Positions 46,720 to 60,815 are shown, numbered from the stretch's first letter. The stretch: 64,000 nt of DNA from Amaurobius ferox (GCA_951213105.1 OX578139.1:72230684-72294683), one strand, 5' to 3'. Notes: generated from the sequence alone by a model not told the origin. Program-made: numbers and translations.

Positions 46720-47520
46720 TTGCAAAAATATATGTACACATACAAAATTGAGCTACAGTTGCGAAACTCGGTATGTAAATGTTGTTTTACGAGTTATGCA
46801 AATGATCCAATTGTCAGCGCCAGTGATGATATAGGGCTCATGCAACGTGCATGAGAACTATGCATTATGCAGCACTTTAAACTACCGCTGTTCTCACTCA
46901 CGGGCATTTGGAACTTTATTTTCTGCTTTGACACTGAAAGTTATGTACAAAGATGCCTTTGAGATGTATTCGACTGCGTGATAAGTAATTTTCAGATTTA
47001 AACGACTTCGCTTCATGGGCTTAAGGGAAGATGGTTGGTCCAGCAGAGGCATCATTGCCATCTTGGTCGGAGCGATTTGGAAGTTATTCGATGTTAGTTA
47101 CAGTGGGTCAGAGAAGGCTCATGTAACCGTCGCAGAGTTCCAGGATGTCCCAGACAGACAACTGCTCAAGAGGATCGTGCAGTCAGGAAAAGAGCCACGT
47201 ACACACCAACGCGTCGCTATGAGCCATCCAAAGACATCTGCCACCCTCTATGCATTAAGGGATACTATTCGGACAAGACTGGCTTAAGCTGGGATTAGGT
47301 GTTGACGTTCATTAAGGTGCTACCGCTGACCCCTCAACATAGGTAAAGCTGTCTGGATTGGTGCCGAGATCGGTCAATCGGGCAGTGTCTGATTGGAGGA
47401 ATATTGCCATTACCGATGATTACTGCTGCTCTCTCAGTGCTGATGATGGCCGCATACGTGTGTGGAGGAGGATTGGCTGGATTTCAGATCTTGATTTTGC
47501 TGTGGACCAAGCTTGACTTT
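46720..47520 (+). pseudogene. Tc1-like transposase relic
   Basis: 46990-47287 reads like the helix-turn-helix part of a Tc1 transposase (MGLREDGWSSRGIIAIL, then an arginine/glycine-poor spacer). After stops and frameshifts near 47287-47400, the frame AVWIGAEIGQSGSV then DWRNIAITDDYCCSLSADDG with RIRVWRRIGW follows; Tc1 proteins have a 'W..v.fsDEs.f.l...dgr.rvwRr' block here, with the first aspartate reading ITDDYC. The C-terminal catalytic half is missing after 47520. No terminal repeats were fixed. Confidence 0.75.
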
Positions 47521-47925
47521 ATACCTCTACTTTGCTCTATGTTGGGACACAATTATATTCTGGTTTTCTTTATAAAATATTATAATTTGAACCTAAAGCT
47601 TAATTAATAGATTTATTTTATATTGAATAACGTTTGCTGAGTAATGAAAATGCATATTTGGTATTATTTTTTCGTATTACTTCTATGCTTGAGTTTTTGT
47701 TATTAATTTTTTAAGATATTCTGCGATTCATTGTGCTTGATTAGTTATATAGTGTCAATGTGTCATGGGGAATTTGTGTCAATTATATAATTGGTATTTC
47801 TAGATGTGTTACTTATTTTAATTATTGATAGGTGAAGCTCATATTGAAATTATAATTGTTGGGACTATTTTAGTATTACAGGCCGATATGTTTTTTGCCT
47901 TTACTTTTGTAAGAGTTGATTTTAA
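47521..47925. other. AT-rich intergenic DNA
   Basis: No feature could be supported. Confidence 0.4.
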
Positions 47926-47929
47926 ATAA

Positions 47930-48235
47930 AATGCTGCGGGTGGCCATGCGTTTCTGTTTTCACAGCGGCGTGTGTTGCCTGGCTGGTCCCAATGCGGACA
48001 GGTCCCTGGCTTGCTGAGTGTGTGTTCAGTTCGTCTTCGTCGGTGTTCCTTGTTGAGACTGGTGGTACTTGGCGACACTTGGGTGTGGGTGTGCTATCCT
48101 ATTGCTGTCCCTGTGGGCTCACCCGTTACTTGTCACGATTGGCAATTTCCTCTGTCCGTCAGGTCCGGGTGTCCCGTTGACCATGCTTCTATTTGGGAAT
48201 CAACTCTTTCCCGGCCGGGGAAATAGATGTTTTAA
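47930..48235. other. GC-rich 300-bp island of unknown nature
   Basis: The composition rises sharply between two AT-rich flanks. Open frames exist in several phases on both strands because stops are rare in GC-rich sequence; none shows a known domain. The right end has a palindromic tcccggccgggga (48209-48221). Confidence 0.45.
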
Positions 48236-48239
48236 GCCT

Positions 48240-50190
48240 TATGATGAGCCCCGGTCAATGTTAAATGCTTGCAATACATAGTACATACAAGCAAACAACT
48301 CACATACGCTCGATTTTAATACGTTTTACTCAAAACCTTTATATCTTTCAAATCTATATATAAATTACAGATTCTATCACAATCCTTTAAAATATAAAAT
48401 AATTTAAGAGAAACAACATCGGTTTTCCGTTTTATTCTCCAAATAGTAGAAAACCACAATTCTATGTGTAAATCGCAATTTAAACCAACTCTTTAAACAT
48501 GAACTCGAAACAAACATTGAGAGGCTTAATGCAGTTGGCAACCTGTATATTAATAACGTTTATCCTTTATAAATATTACAGTTGCCTTTTTTAGATATTT
48601 CCAAACGAAGTACACTTATTAATCTGGCAAAAAATGTGGATTGCATTCAATGACTTATATACTTAACCTCATATTTGTGCGACATAATGCATTTTATGTG
48701 TTAAGAGTTAAGAGAGTCCTTTAACGCAAACTTCTAATTTATTTCCTTTCAAAATATTTTTTTCTGGTAGAAATTACTAAAATAATAAATGTATTCTTAT
48801 ATCTACAGTATTTGTTTCGGACAGGCCAAACAAATGGGCTAATCATCAAAGGGCTTTTAGTATTAGATGTATGTGAATGACATCAAAAGTCCAATTTATT
48901 TCCTTAATATACGGGACTCTTAATGTTCTTCAATCCGAACTTTCCTGTCCCAAGAGTGCACTTTATATCTTGCCGGAAAATAAAACTAGATAATAGCAAT
49001 TACATTCATTTTAATATATATGCATTACTAAAATTATATATTCTATATTTGTTGCATAAAATATTTTTTTAAACATACAACTGAGATTTAAAAGAAAGTT
49101 CTACAAAAAGTAATGTTTGGGTAAAATCAGTTTCATATGCTGGGAGTTCATTAGGTTTCATTTCAGCTAAATTATGTTATTATATATAGTGTCTAAATTG
49201 AAAACTTGTCACAATAGCTCATTAGTTTGAGAATCGGTTGGACAGTTCAAAAATCCGTGACTAGATCTTGCTGGAAAGGTGACATTTACTATGACACCCG
49301 AAAAAAAATAACCCTGCAGGTTATATGCAATGAGTATGGGGTCTAAATAAGACCCAGTTACAAATTTTTAGTTAACCCTGCAAATTATGGAACCAGCTTT
49401 AAGATCACGATCACACACGATGCTATCAAATAAAAAAGCTTGTAATAAATATGCTAACTATAAACTCCCCCAGAAAATACGAAAGTGGTCGTTGAGAGGG
49501 GCCGTTGCACGCTAGGAGGATGGAATACATGGATTAAATCCTCCTAGGCTGCACGCCGTTCGGACTTCAGATGGATGAGATTATAGGGTACACTTTGAGA
49601 GAGAGAAGAACTTGAAATATTCAAATATTCTCCTACTAGGTCAATTATTGAAGATTCTATTGGCCAGTTGGAATATCTGCGGTTAGATCACCGGCTGGGA
49701 CAGTGAGACCTTTATATTTGAACTTATGGAGATCTTGCTTCCATTGTAGATACTATCATCCTTATACAAATTTTGAATTTATGTTGCGCTATTCAGCTTG
49801 GAATATACGACATCTACAACATAGACATTCAAACTCGCTCTAAATTGTCAATACTTTCTTAAAGAAAGCATATATAAGAAAATTATACAACTATAATTAT
49901 TTCGGAAGTTCAATGGCGTTTTGAATAATTTTCTAATTTGCTATCTCTTTAAATCTCTTTCTCTTGAATAATTTGGCAGGTAAAATAAACAGTCAAATAG
50001 ATAAATCTGGAACACAGTGAGATTTCGTAGTGGGAAAAATCGACTTTGAAATCGAAACAACTATGATTACCATAACAACACTGGCCATCCTACCCCACAC
50101 ATTCTGCCAAATAAAAGAAATGGAACAGAAAAGCCACATTTATACGAGATTTAAAATAGAACTGAGAGAAAAAATTAAAGCCTTTAAACT
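48240..50190. other. AT-rich intergenic DNA
   Basis: A hairpin with arms ctaggagga and tcctcctag lies near 49514-49550. Nothing else could be supported. The frame at 50030-50251 runs into the SINE. Confidence 0.45.
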
Positions 50191-50196
50191 ACTAAC

Positions 50197-50470
50197 AAAA
50201 ATAACGGCCAATCCGGTGGTCGAGCGGTCGGGGGTATGCGTTTCCTGCTGATCGCTGGATTGCCGGATTGCGGGTTCGAATCCCGCCAGCGGCCATGGAT
50301 GTTGTCATGTCGAGGCCAAGTCAGACTTCCGCCCATCGGGGAGCCTCTATAAAAGTAAAGCTGCAAATATCCTCCCCTTCGACATGGGATATCCTGGGGG
50401 TCTTTTGGACGTGGTGCGTAGGCGCTCCTTCACCACGGGGGAATTAGTAACGAACGAAAAAAAATAACGG
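50197..50470 (+). mobile_element. tRNA-derived SINE with 11-bp target duplication
   Basis: The tRNA-like head (about 50206-50295) has a box A-like tggtcgagcggtcggg and a perfect box B, gggttcgaatccc (50272-50284). A GC-richer body follows and ends gaattagtaacgaacg with an A-run. The words aaaaataacgg at 50197-50207 and 50460-50470 are the target duplication. The head resembles a long-variable-arm tRNA (serine or leucine type) but does not close an acceptor stem of full length. A second family from the one at 17091-17376, since the tails differ. Confidence 0.9.
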
Positions 50471-50474
50471 GATC

Positions 50475-50830
50475 TTGAGAAATTAGAGTTGGAAAAACAT
50501 AGACAAACCCATATAAATAAAGAGAGATAGCAAAATTTCGAAAATTGTAAGTAAATACAATTGAAATATGATAAAAGCATTAAGGGCAAAATTATTGTGA
50601 TAACACAGGAAATGATTGGGAAAACATAGGCAAACCTATATAATTAGAGAAAGACAGCAAACTGTAGCAAAAGTAGACAGCAAAAGTAGTAACAGCAAAA
50701 GTAGGAAGAAAGACAGAAAAAGTAGTTACTAAGTAGGATTGAAATGTGATGAAAGCATTAAGGGATAAAATGATTGTGATAACAAATTACATTGTGATAA
50801 CATAAATATTGTGATAACATAAAATTAAAA
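50475..50830. repeat. A-rich tandem duplication
   Basis: Two units, about 135 and 180 bp, share tgraaaaacatagrcaaac, atatraa and gagaaagaca, attgaaatatgataaaagc with attaagggcaaaatt and attgtgataaca. The second holds short repeats of cagcaaaagtag. The plus strand is strongly purine-rich. Confidence 0.75.
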
Positions 50831-53009
50831 AAAATATGTAGTGAATAGCAAATTCAAGGGAGAAAATCTTTATCAAACCATGAAACTTAAATAAAACAAA
50901 CACTTAATAAAAATATAACTAAGCAAACAACAATAATTAAAGAAATAACAAAAATTAGGAGTTAAGAACCAGTTTTGGAGTGATACATTAGCCTTATTAT
51001 TCAAATAGCCTGCAATCAAACTGCATTAAAAACACAAAAGCATGCTACTGGAAATATAAAAATATGGGCAAAAAATTAAGGAGGTAACCGGATTTGGAAG
51101 CTATATCAGCTAAATTTATCACGTAACTTCAAAGACATACGATCAAATAGATTTAAAGATATCAGTAGATGTGAGAGGAAATACAAGTAAACCAAAAATA
51201 ATGGAAGGAATCGGTGTCGGAAGCTTTGTAAACTAATTGCACAAAACTGAAATCAAACAATATTAGATCAAACTATTAAAAAAATTACCAATAAATATAG
51301 TTCCGCAGATTTTGAACATCATTATCCCAAATATTTCTCATATGCGCTTATCATATTCCACTCCTATTTAGTTCTTAATTTCGCAGTTTTTCTATCTTTC
51401 TCTCTTTGATAGGTTTTCTATTTCTTCCCCCATATACTTTCTCACCATTCCCTTATTTTTAAAAGTGATTTATAAAGGCATTATTTTTCCTTTCTCCCAG
51501 TTTTATTTAAATATGATATCAATGCATCCTTTCTGTTCTATTCCTTTTTCTTGGCGCAATGTGTTAGCTAGAGAAAAGCCACTTTATCGACCTGTATTAT
51601 TTTGTTTATGGTTGAGGTCTTGATTTCAATATTTGTTTTAATATATGTTACCCTCTCTTCGAATTCTCGCTTTGATTGTGTTAGCTAAATTGTTAGCAGA
51701 ATATGCTAAATTGTTTATATTTACCTGCCAACTTGCAGTCTTTCTTACAGTTTATAATACCCTGTTTCTCATCTGAGGAAGAGGACTCAAAATACCCTCG
51801 AAACAATATTGGTTAACTAATTTTCTTATGCCCTGTTCCTTTAAGGAAATATTAGAAAGTCATATTCTTACAAGCAGGAGTTTTACTTATTATAGGATTT
51901 GTTATCTTCTAAAACTTTGCAAGCTGCAATGGTAAACCTGGGCAAGACTTCGATCGCGGTCCACAGATCGGCACGAAATTCTGGAGTGATCATCTCAATC
52001 AAGAGAAAGGTATCTTAAATGTAAAAAAAAACACTCACTTGGAAAAATTCAAAGTAGCCCTTGCCCTGCAAATGCGTGTTTATGCCTGCTCCATGAAGAC
52101 ATACTTATATAGCCCCATCCCGCACCCTGTAAAAAATTTCTTAAATGTTGAGCAAAGACATGCGGCTTCAATTGGAAAATATATACTCACAAAACTCGTC
52201 TAAATGGTAATCTCAAATACACAACAAAAACGTTAAAAATAATGTTACCCTTTTCAAAATTTCCAAAATTAGAAATTCCATTAAAATAATGAAGTCGACT
52301 GTTTGATTATATTGCAATACATTTCCTGAGCTTATTTTATGCAACGTAGAGACATATAGAATGTGTACAGAAAGTACTGAATTAATTGTACTTGAGGACT
52401 TCTTTAATTGCTTCAGACAGAGTAAATATATGGACGAAAACAGTCAGGTTTTTAGTAAGATATATAGGGGCATAAAAGTTACAGTTTCACATATTTTCAT
52501 CATTTTTAATGTTCTATAAGAGTTCTAAAACCCGAGAGAGCACTTATGTCGTATTTAGAGAAGATGAAAAAAAAACTGAGAACATTTACCAATAAGAATA
52601 TAAATTTCTTGCCGGAAAAGTCCTCATTTGTGGTATTTTTATTAGCTAGATTTAATAGGTAATGATCTATTTGATGTAAATTCTAAAGCTGTCAGTTCCA
52701 TAAGTATTTGGCAATGATTACAACATTTCGCTACCATATAGATGTTAATGTAACTAATGCTTTATAGTTTTGAATAATGAGAAGTAAGTAAGTAAATATG
52801 AAATATTATATTACAACAGATCACTGTTTAATTTGAAACTACTATAAGCTATTAAAGTACAAAATAAATAAAACATTAATGAGTTTTCCTCTGAAATACA
52901 TGTAAAATAAAACATGAGTTTTCCTCTGATCTCTGATTTTCTCAAAATTGTGAAGCTTCAATCTCTCTTAAAGATATCTATATCACACATATATACAATT
53001 ATATGAATA
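50831..53009. other. AT-rich intergenic DNA
   Basis: No gene could be supported. At 51773-51803 a hammerhead-like pattern (ctgagga, short stem, gaaa) is seen and is listed under findings. Confidence 0.45.
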
Positions 53010-53011
53010 TA

Positions 53012-54422
53012 CACTACGTGACAGTGAAAATGAGACACCAAGAAGGAGTTGGCAGAAAAATATGCAAATTGTAGAGTAGACGCAGCTGACCGAGTTACGT
53101 AAATGAAGCAAAATGAGCAGATGTTCCGCGCATGTTGACTGATTTATAAGGGAAGGAACCTACAGAATTGGCAATAGTCGCGTCACTCTGTCTGCCAGAG
53201 AAATGATTTTGCAATTTTTTTTTGTCTCAGAGGAAACGTGAAGTAGCAGGGAACGCCAGGCCGCCGCAGACCGAAGCAGTTCCAGCAGACAGATGATTTC
53301 ATGAGGGGTATAGTGATCAAGACTCAGAAGGGCAAGTTGTTCCATACGTCAAATCTCAGTGGACAGCCACCTATACACGCGTCCACGGTGCACCGACTGT
53401 GACGAAGATGGTTGAAACAAGAGAATGTGGCACGTTTAAGGGGTTCCGGTACGGCTAGAGTGACGTCATCATGACTGGACCAACACATCCGCCGGCAGGC
53501 TTTGGCGGCCCCGCAGGCCACTTCCGTCACCCTTTTGTAGCATGTGCAGGACACCCTTGATGCTTCCATATCGACCAAGACAATTATCCGACGATAGGCT
53601 GCCGGCGACCTGCAATCATGGCGCCAGTTAAGAAGACTACCATTGACCCAATAGCACAGAAGCCTCCATTTGCAATGGTGTCAGAATAGAACCACTTGGA
53701 CAATGGAATGGTACAGGGTCGTGTTCTCAGGCTAATCACTCTTCTGTTTAAACAATGACAGTCCCCGTGTATGAGTCTGGTGCCGAAGTGGTGACTGGTT
53801 CAATCCGGCCGCATCTGTGGAACGCCACACCGAGCAACAATACGGCATCATGCTTTGGGGTGCCATCGACTAGCAGGTTACCTCTGGTCGGTATTGATGA
53901 CACTATGACTGTCCAACGATACGTGGATGACGTGCTGCTGTCGGTGACACTACCCTTCCTTTAGGGGCGCCCAATGTCGTTTACCAGCAGGATAACTCCC
54001 GACCACATACGGCACACATTTGCCAACATGCCCTGCAAGGTACCCAGGTGCTTCCCTGGCCACCAGTTTTCTCTGATCTCTAACCAATCGAACACGTCTG
54101 GGACGTAATTGGATGTCACTTGCGTGCGCTGCCATCGTCGCGTTTAGAAAACGAACTCTGGCAAATGCTTGACAAGGAATGGGCAACCATCTCTCAGGAT
54201 ACCATCCACACATTCACTGACTCTGTACCTAGATGTGTTACTGTCTGTATCGCCGACCGCTGTGGTCCCACAACCTACTGATCAGACGGAGTTATCATTC
54301 AGATAGGTGAATTATGTTGCAATAAGCATCACTTATTCTTCGTTGCTGTCTCTTTCTGTTTGCGATTTTCATCACTTTCTGCCCACTTCTTTTTGCTGTC
54401 TCATTTTCACTGTCACGTAGTG
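53012..54422 (+). mobile_element. Tc1/mariner element, full length, inactive
   Basis: 1,411 bp with inverted ends: 53012-53058 matches the complement of 54376-54422 with 4 mismatches in 47 bases, and the outer 26 are identical (cactacgtgacagtgaaaat at the start). It is flanked by the dinucleotide TA on both sides (53010-53011 and 54423-54424), the standard target. Size and layout are those of an autonomous element with one transposase gene. Confidence 0.93.
53370..54281 (+). pseudogene. Tc1-type transposase, broken
   Basis: Recognisable in several frames: TVHRLLRRWLKQENV and ARLRGSGTAR in the DNA-binding part (GRP-type linker), WTMEWYRVVFSG near 53695, VRVWCRSGDWFNP near 53768, LWGAID, VYQQDNSRPHTAH near 53980 with the second catalytic aspartate kept, PIEHVWDVIGCHLRA near 54087 with the catalytic glutamate kept, and the end SVPRCVTVCIADRCGPTTY with a stop at 54279-54281. 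The block with the first catalytic aspartate has become FSG followed by a stop. Many stops and shifts make the gene dead. In the family this enzyme cuts the element out at its ends and inserts it at TA. Confidence 0.87.
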
Positions 54423-55165
<743 letters not shown>

Positions 55166-55169
55166 TATT

Positions 55170-55294
55170 ACTTTCCTTATATGCATAATATATATTATAA
55201 GGAAAGTATTGTGACGGGGTCGAAAACTCGAACGGGAGAGCACGTTTCAAGCATCCCTGATCACGAATCGAACATTTTTGAAGTGATGTCTCTC

Positions 55295-55326
<32 letters not shown>

Positions 55327-56088
55327 AGCCTTTGGAGACGATAACTGACGAACGATGGACCGATTCGAACGAACTTTGGTACAAAAATAACAATCCATAA
55401 ACACTGGAAGTCTATTGTTTTTATACGTAATCGAATGTTCAGAACCCCCCTATATTTTCGAGTAAAATTTTGAAAAAATCGTCAAAAAATCAAAACCGCT
55501 AATAAAGTTACGGAAATAGACATTTCTTATGTAATATTTCATTAGAAAACGATTGACATAACTTTTAGAACGCTAACATCAACCGTTCTTGAGATACTGC
55601 ACATTTAAAAAAAATCAAGAATTCATATAAAATAAAAACAAAATATTTCCTATTGAGAAACATGTTCACTTTTCATATGTAATTCCATGCGATAAATTGG
55701 GTGACATCATTCTCGCGGATCTAGCTCGTTCCATTCATGAAAAAAGATACTTTGAGTAATACTTTTGTATTTGAACGCCAATAATCATTTATCTGCTGTA
55801 AGAAAAACTTATTTCTCTGTCCATAACGCTTGGCGAGATTTTGGCGTCGAATTGGGCGGAATGTCGCCAACTTGGCGACATTTTTAATTGATGCCAAATT
55901 GACAAAAATCTCGCCAAATGGATAAAAATGATGCTAAATCAATGAAAATAACGACTAATTGAAGGAAATTCAATATCTTTGAAAGAATATAAGTATCTAC
56001 TATAAGAATAAAAATTTTTTAACTGTAAAAGTAGTAAATTCATTGCATTATACAAGGAAAGTCATATGTTGCCCACATCAGATTTTTT
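55170..56088 (+). repeat. Palindrome-ended repeat family F, copy 2
   Basis: Nearly the same as 17985-18930 along its length: left palindrome actttccttatatgc with ataaggaaagtattgtgac, a GT tract at 55298-55327, cgccaacttggcgac, and right end caaggaaagtcatatgttgc. It lacks about 13 bases of the left block (ttcgaattcaagt) seen in the others. Confidence 0.9.
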
Positions 56089-56089
56089 G

Positions 56090-56306
56090 AATTATTGTCA
56101 ATTTTTTTTCTATAATCATATAATTAAGAAATTATAATAATTTGGTTTCTCTTCTTCTTTTTTTAAAAATTAAATTAACCGTGATAATATTGAAGTCTTG
56201 AAGGTTGAAGAGTGGTAGTTGATACACTGAGTTTATAATTTTAATTACGAAATGTAGAGGATATGCATTGTTGGCTGCAGTATTTAATAAATCTATAAAA
56301 TGTATT

Positions 56307-56386
<80 letters not shown>

Positions 56387-57620
56387 ATAAACGTGTTGAC
56401 GTGTTGATATGAAGCTTGTTTTACTGATTCTATTTCTGAAATATTTGCAAATAAATATTCCTGTTAGAATATAATAATTAATAAGTATTATGTCCTGAAA
56501 ATCTGTAACTTACCACCTACATTTTTTCACGCTGCAATAACTCAATAATATATCCTAACCGTTTGAAATATTACTCGTATAAGCGTGCTCCCCGTTATAG
56601 ATCCGACCAATTATTCCGACCAAACCATGATTAATCCTTAATTGCATGTACAGTTCTTATTTAGATCCTAAATTTGCATGACACAGCGCATTAGAGAACA
56701 TATTGGTAAGAAAAGTGATACAAAGTTCTGTTTTTAATATAAGATTTTGATTTAGTTATGTTCCTAACATAAAGAAATCATTCTGGTGAAATACCTTAAG
56801 TAATAAATGGACATGTTTTGGCTTTTAACAATTGTCCTGAATAGAACAAACGAATGACACAATTAATGAAAGATTTCTATTGACAAATACATAAGAATAC
56901 TATATAGAATGGTCAAATTCGTTTTCACAATATACGTGAACGTTAATTTGATTAATTTGAGCTCATCTATACCAAGGAAACAGTTTCCATTGTACTAAAA
57001 AGAAAATATTGCAAAAGACTACTGCGTCCCTAGTAAATATAAACATTTTAATTAAAAATATACTATGCTAGGTTTTTAATTTTTATTTGATTTTTATTAT
57101 TCATTTATTTATTTATCTACATTTATTTCCTATCCATTTATTTATTTATCTCTGTATATTGCCCTCATTAAAATAGTCTAGCAAAGGAAACTCCAAAAAC
57201 TATCCCCGCACGAAGAGAATCAAATAAATTGTATTTAAATGTACTATTATAAATATAATTACGTTCAACAAATTAGTTGCTCGATTTCAAAAATTACAGA
57301 GTTATCCCAGAAGATACAAATGTGTAATCTTATATCATTTTGCTATAAAAAGGGAATCGTCATACCAACACGAACTTCGTGTTTTCGAAATAAATCGGCA
57401 TATAGAGCATGCTGATGGAGTGCAGGTCAGGCAAGGAATGGTAGTATATACCTTTTGCCAAAATACTGCCCAAAAACGTGACAGTGAATATAGTATACAG
57501 AAACTATGAAGCTACGTTCTAATAGAAGAATGGTATAAGTTGCACATGATGTATCTGTTGTATTTTCGAATCAGGCATTAGATTTAACTAAGTTCGTATT
57601 TAGTGGAATATACTTTTCAT
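56090..57620. other. AT-rich intergenic DNA
   Basis: A TA microsatellite lies at 56313-56383. No gene is seen. Confidence 0.5.
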
Positions 57621-57624
57621 TTGT

Positions 57625-59343
57625 ACTTTACCTATAATACATTGTAATGTACAGGGAATGTTATTGGAATAAGAGTCGAAAACTGGAAGTCGAGTTTTCG
57701 ACATATTTGCGTGTTTCGGGCACTGTACAACAGAAATCCTTTTTAGCTTGACGACTGTGTGTCTGTCTGTGTGGTATGCGCAATGCATATGTCCACACTG
57801 GATTAAAAACTATAGAACGAAATTTCACAATATTTATTTAGTAATAATATCACTTGTAATTTACTCTGGAGCTGATAAGATTTTTCTTTGTAACGAAAGC
57901 ATAAATTTATTTGGAAATTTTAAATTGTTGCAGAAAAACTCACTAAAAAGTGTGGAACCATTCCACGGATACTTTTCGCTTGTTATACCTGCCAGGCAAT
58001 ATATCGAACCTGTTTCATATGTCATATTGCTGTTATGAATGCTAAATAATCAGTAATTAAGCAGGATCAAAAAATCTTGTCATGTACCACTATTTATACC
58101 TGTGAAGTCACTATCCATTTAACTGGAGAACTTCAAACCAATTTGGCGTGTTGGCCTTGACTTACTCGCACTCAGAAACACTCCTAATGTATTTTCGAAA
58201 CGACAATCGACTATATAGTACTAGCCATTCCCCCGCTTTGCGCAGGTACAGTAGTCACTGTACAGTAGTCACTAGTGTGACACCGACACACGTAATTAAC
58301 GTTCTGAAGATCAAAAAACTTCTCACATTTAAGCACAAAAATGACGCTTATCATCCAATTAGCATAGAAATTGCGATGTGTGAAACAATATTTCATCTTT
58401 GATCTCTGTATAATGCCTTATTTTCAACGTGTTCAGAAATTTAAACCAAATAATTGCATAATTAATTATAACATATTTCATATTATAACAATATTTATAA
58501 TATTATATAGTTAATTTTAACATATTTTATATTATAACAATATTTATAACATTGCATAGTTAATTATAACATTCAAAAGTTTTATTAAAATAATAGTATG
58601 CAGACGATTTCGGTATTTCAAATGTAAATCGGTTACCATAGTCATCACAATGGAATAAATAAAAAAAAATTCTGATGTGAACAGCACATGTCTTTCCCTG
58701 CAGAGCCAAATTTATTTTAACTTTAATTCGTAACTAATTCATTAAATTTAATTTCCATCGTCAAAAACTACGTATAAAACAAAAATTTAATTGATGAATT
58801 TAAGCATACGTAGTCTTTCATTTCAGATTTTGACGATTTTTGTGAGCCATTTCGCAAAACAACAGGTTCTTTTTTGCTAAATCTATCAAAATCAATCAAA
58901 TCGACACGAGAATAGCTTACAAGCGATATTATATGCACCAAATTTTGTGAAATTTGATCAATTAGTTCTTCAATTAGAGTGGATGCAGACAATTTTTTCT
59001 GGCCATTTCGCAAAAAAGGCAGGTTCTTTTAGCTTGAATTGTGCCAAAATCAAATCAGCACCATGGTCACCCATAAGTGACTTACCTATTAAAATATTAC
59101 GAAATTCGTCTATTAATTTTTGGGTCCGAATGGATACATACATACGTTGCACAGACAGAGAAGCACACACACAAACATACACACAAACACACACAAAAAA
59201 AACCACGCAAAAACGTCACGCTAAAAATATTTTTTTGTATTCAAGCGGTCGCAAAATGTGTAGATCCGTCGAAAACTCGAGTTGCGATTTTCGACACGAT
59301 TCCAATACTTTCCCTATACATTACTATGTATTGCAGAGAAAGT
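57625..59343 (+). repeat. Palindrome-ended element with inverted related ends
   Basis: Left end: actttacctataatac with gtacagggaatg, then gtcgaaaactgg and tcgagttttcgac. Right end (minus sense): cgaaaactcgagttgcg, tcgacacgattccaatact, then a palindrome around tacattactatgta and the end gcagagaaagt. The right half repeats a unit twice: 58845-58985 and 58995-59120 share catttcgcaaaa, ggttctttt, agcttacaagcg/agtgacttacc and a atta(a)ttcttcaattagagtggat word. It matches the split element at 24716-29418 in its right half. About 1.72 kb, non-coding. Confidence 0.75.
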
Positions 59344-59344
59344 T

Positions 59345-59890
59345 AAAACTATAAATAAATTCATTGATATAAAGTAAACATTGTGTCTTCTGTAAGTATA
59401 AATTGAAATACTTCAAGCAAGTTCGTTGTACATCAGCAGAGGTATTTAAGAAAATTTAGTATGATATTTTTTCACATGATGCTGTAAAAACGAATTTTGT
59501 GCGTCCAATTGTTCAAAAAATTACAGGATTTATACATTTTTCGAACAAAATTTCACGATTTTAGATTTTTTTTTAATTATAATTTTTGTAGTTTTGGATA
59601 TATAAGTCATACCGTGATCTTCAGGTTTTACTCAGCTGTTCTATATAGAAAATATATATCCGCTATTCATCCGCTATTCATCCGCTATATATATATGAAT
59701 TTTTCAAGAAAAATGTCATATTTTAGAATTTTTTTTTTTTTTTTTTTTTGAGTCAAATCCCATGTGTATGCAAAGTTTCAAGTTTCTACCTTCAATAATT
59801 TTAGCTGTGTAAAGCATATTTCAGTCAATCAATCAGTCAGTCAGTCCACTTAGTTGTGTGTAAATGATAATAACCATTTTAAGATAAAAA
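59345..59890. other. AT-rich intergenic DNA with short tandem repeats
   Basis: The word ccgctattcat is repeated three times at 59660-59688, a T-run lies at 59729-59749, and a cagt-type run at 59823-59846. Confidence 0.6.
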
Positions 59891-59892
59891 TA

Positions 59893-60815
59893 TCTGATGT
59901 GGGCAACACATGACTTTCCATATATAATGCAATGAATTTACTACTTTTACAATAAAAAATAGGTTTTTCTTATAGTAGATATTTATATTCTTTCCAAAAT
60001 ATTGAATTTTCGTCAATTAGTAGTCATTTTCTTTGATTTAGTGTTATTTTTATTCATTTGGTGAGATTTTCGTTAATTTGGAAACATTTAAAAAAGTCGC
60101 CAAGTTGGCGACATTCCTCCAAATTCGCGCCAAAATCTTGCTAAGCGTTATGGACGGAGAAATATGTTGTTTTATAGCAGTTAAATGACTATTGGCGTTC
60201 AAATACTAAAGTATTACTCAAAGTATCTTTTCTCATGAATGGAACAAGCTAGATCCACGAGAATGATGTCACCAAATTTATTGCATGATTTTACATATGA
60301 AAAATGAACACATTTCTCAACAGTTAATATATTCATTTTAATTTATGGGATTTTTTGATAAATTTATTTTTAAAATAAGCAATATATCGAGAACGGTTGA
60401 TGCTATCGTTCTAAAGTTTATGTCAATCGTTTTCTACGGGAAAATTACATAAGATATGTCTATCTGCGTAAGTTAGTAAAGGTTTTGATTTTTTGATGAT
60501 TTTTTAAAATTTCGCTTGAATATTTAGGGGGGTTCTAATCATTCGATTACGTTTAAAAACAATAGGCTTCCAGTATTCACGGATTTTAATTTTTGTGCAG
60601 ATTCCATTTGAATCGCTTTATTTGTTCGTGAGATATCGTCTCCACAGACTCACTGACACACACAAACATACACACACACACACACAGACATCACCTCTAA
60701 AATGTTTGATTCGTGATTAGGGATGCTTGAAACGTGCTCTCCCGTCGAAAACTCGATTTCGAATTTTCGACCCCATCACAATACTTTCCTTATACATTAT
60801 GTATATAAGGAAAGT
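59893..60815 (-). repeat. Palindrome-ended repeat family F, copy 3, minus strand
   Basis: Reverse orientation of 55170-56088: begins ctgatgtgggcaacacatg and ends with caatactttccttatac plus gtatataaggaaagt. With copy 2 it makes a large inverted pair about 3.8 kb apart. Confidence 0.9.

Noticed and set aside
47972..48281. Several overlapping open frames in the GC-rich island
   Set aside because: Different phases and strands are all open because stops are rare in GC-rich sequence; none has a recognised domain.
50206..50295. Functional tRNA gene of serine or leucine type
   Set aside because: Box B is perfect, but the acceptor stem does not close fully, and a body, an A-tail and a target duplication show it is a SINE.
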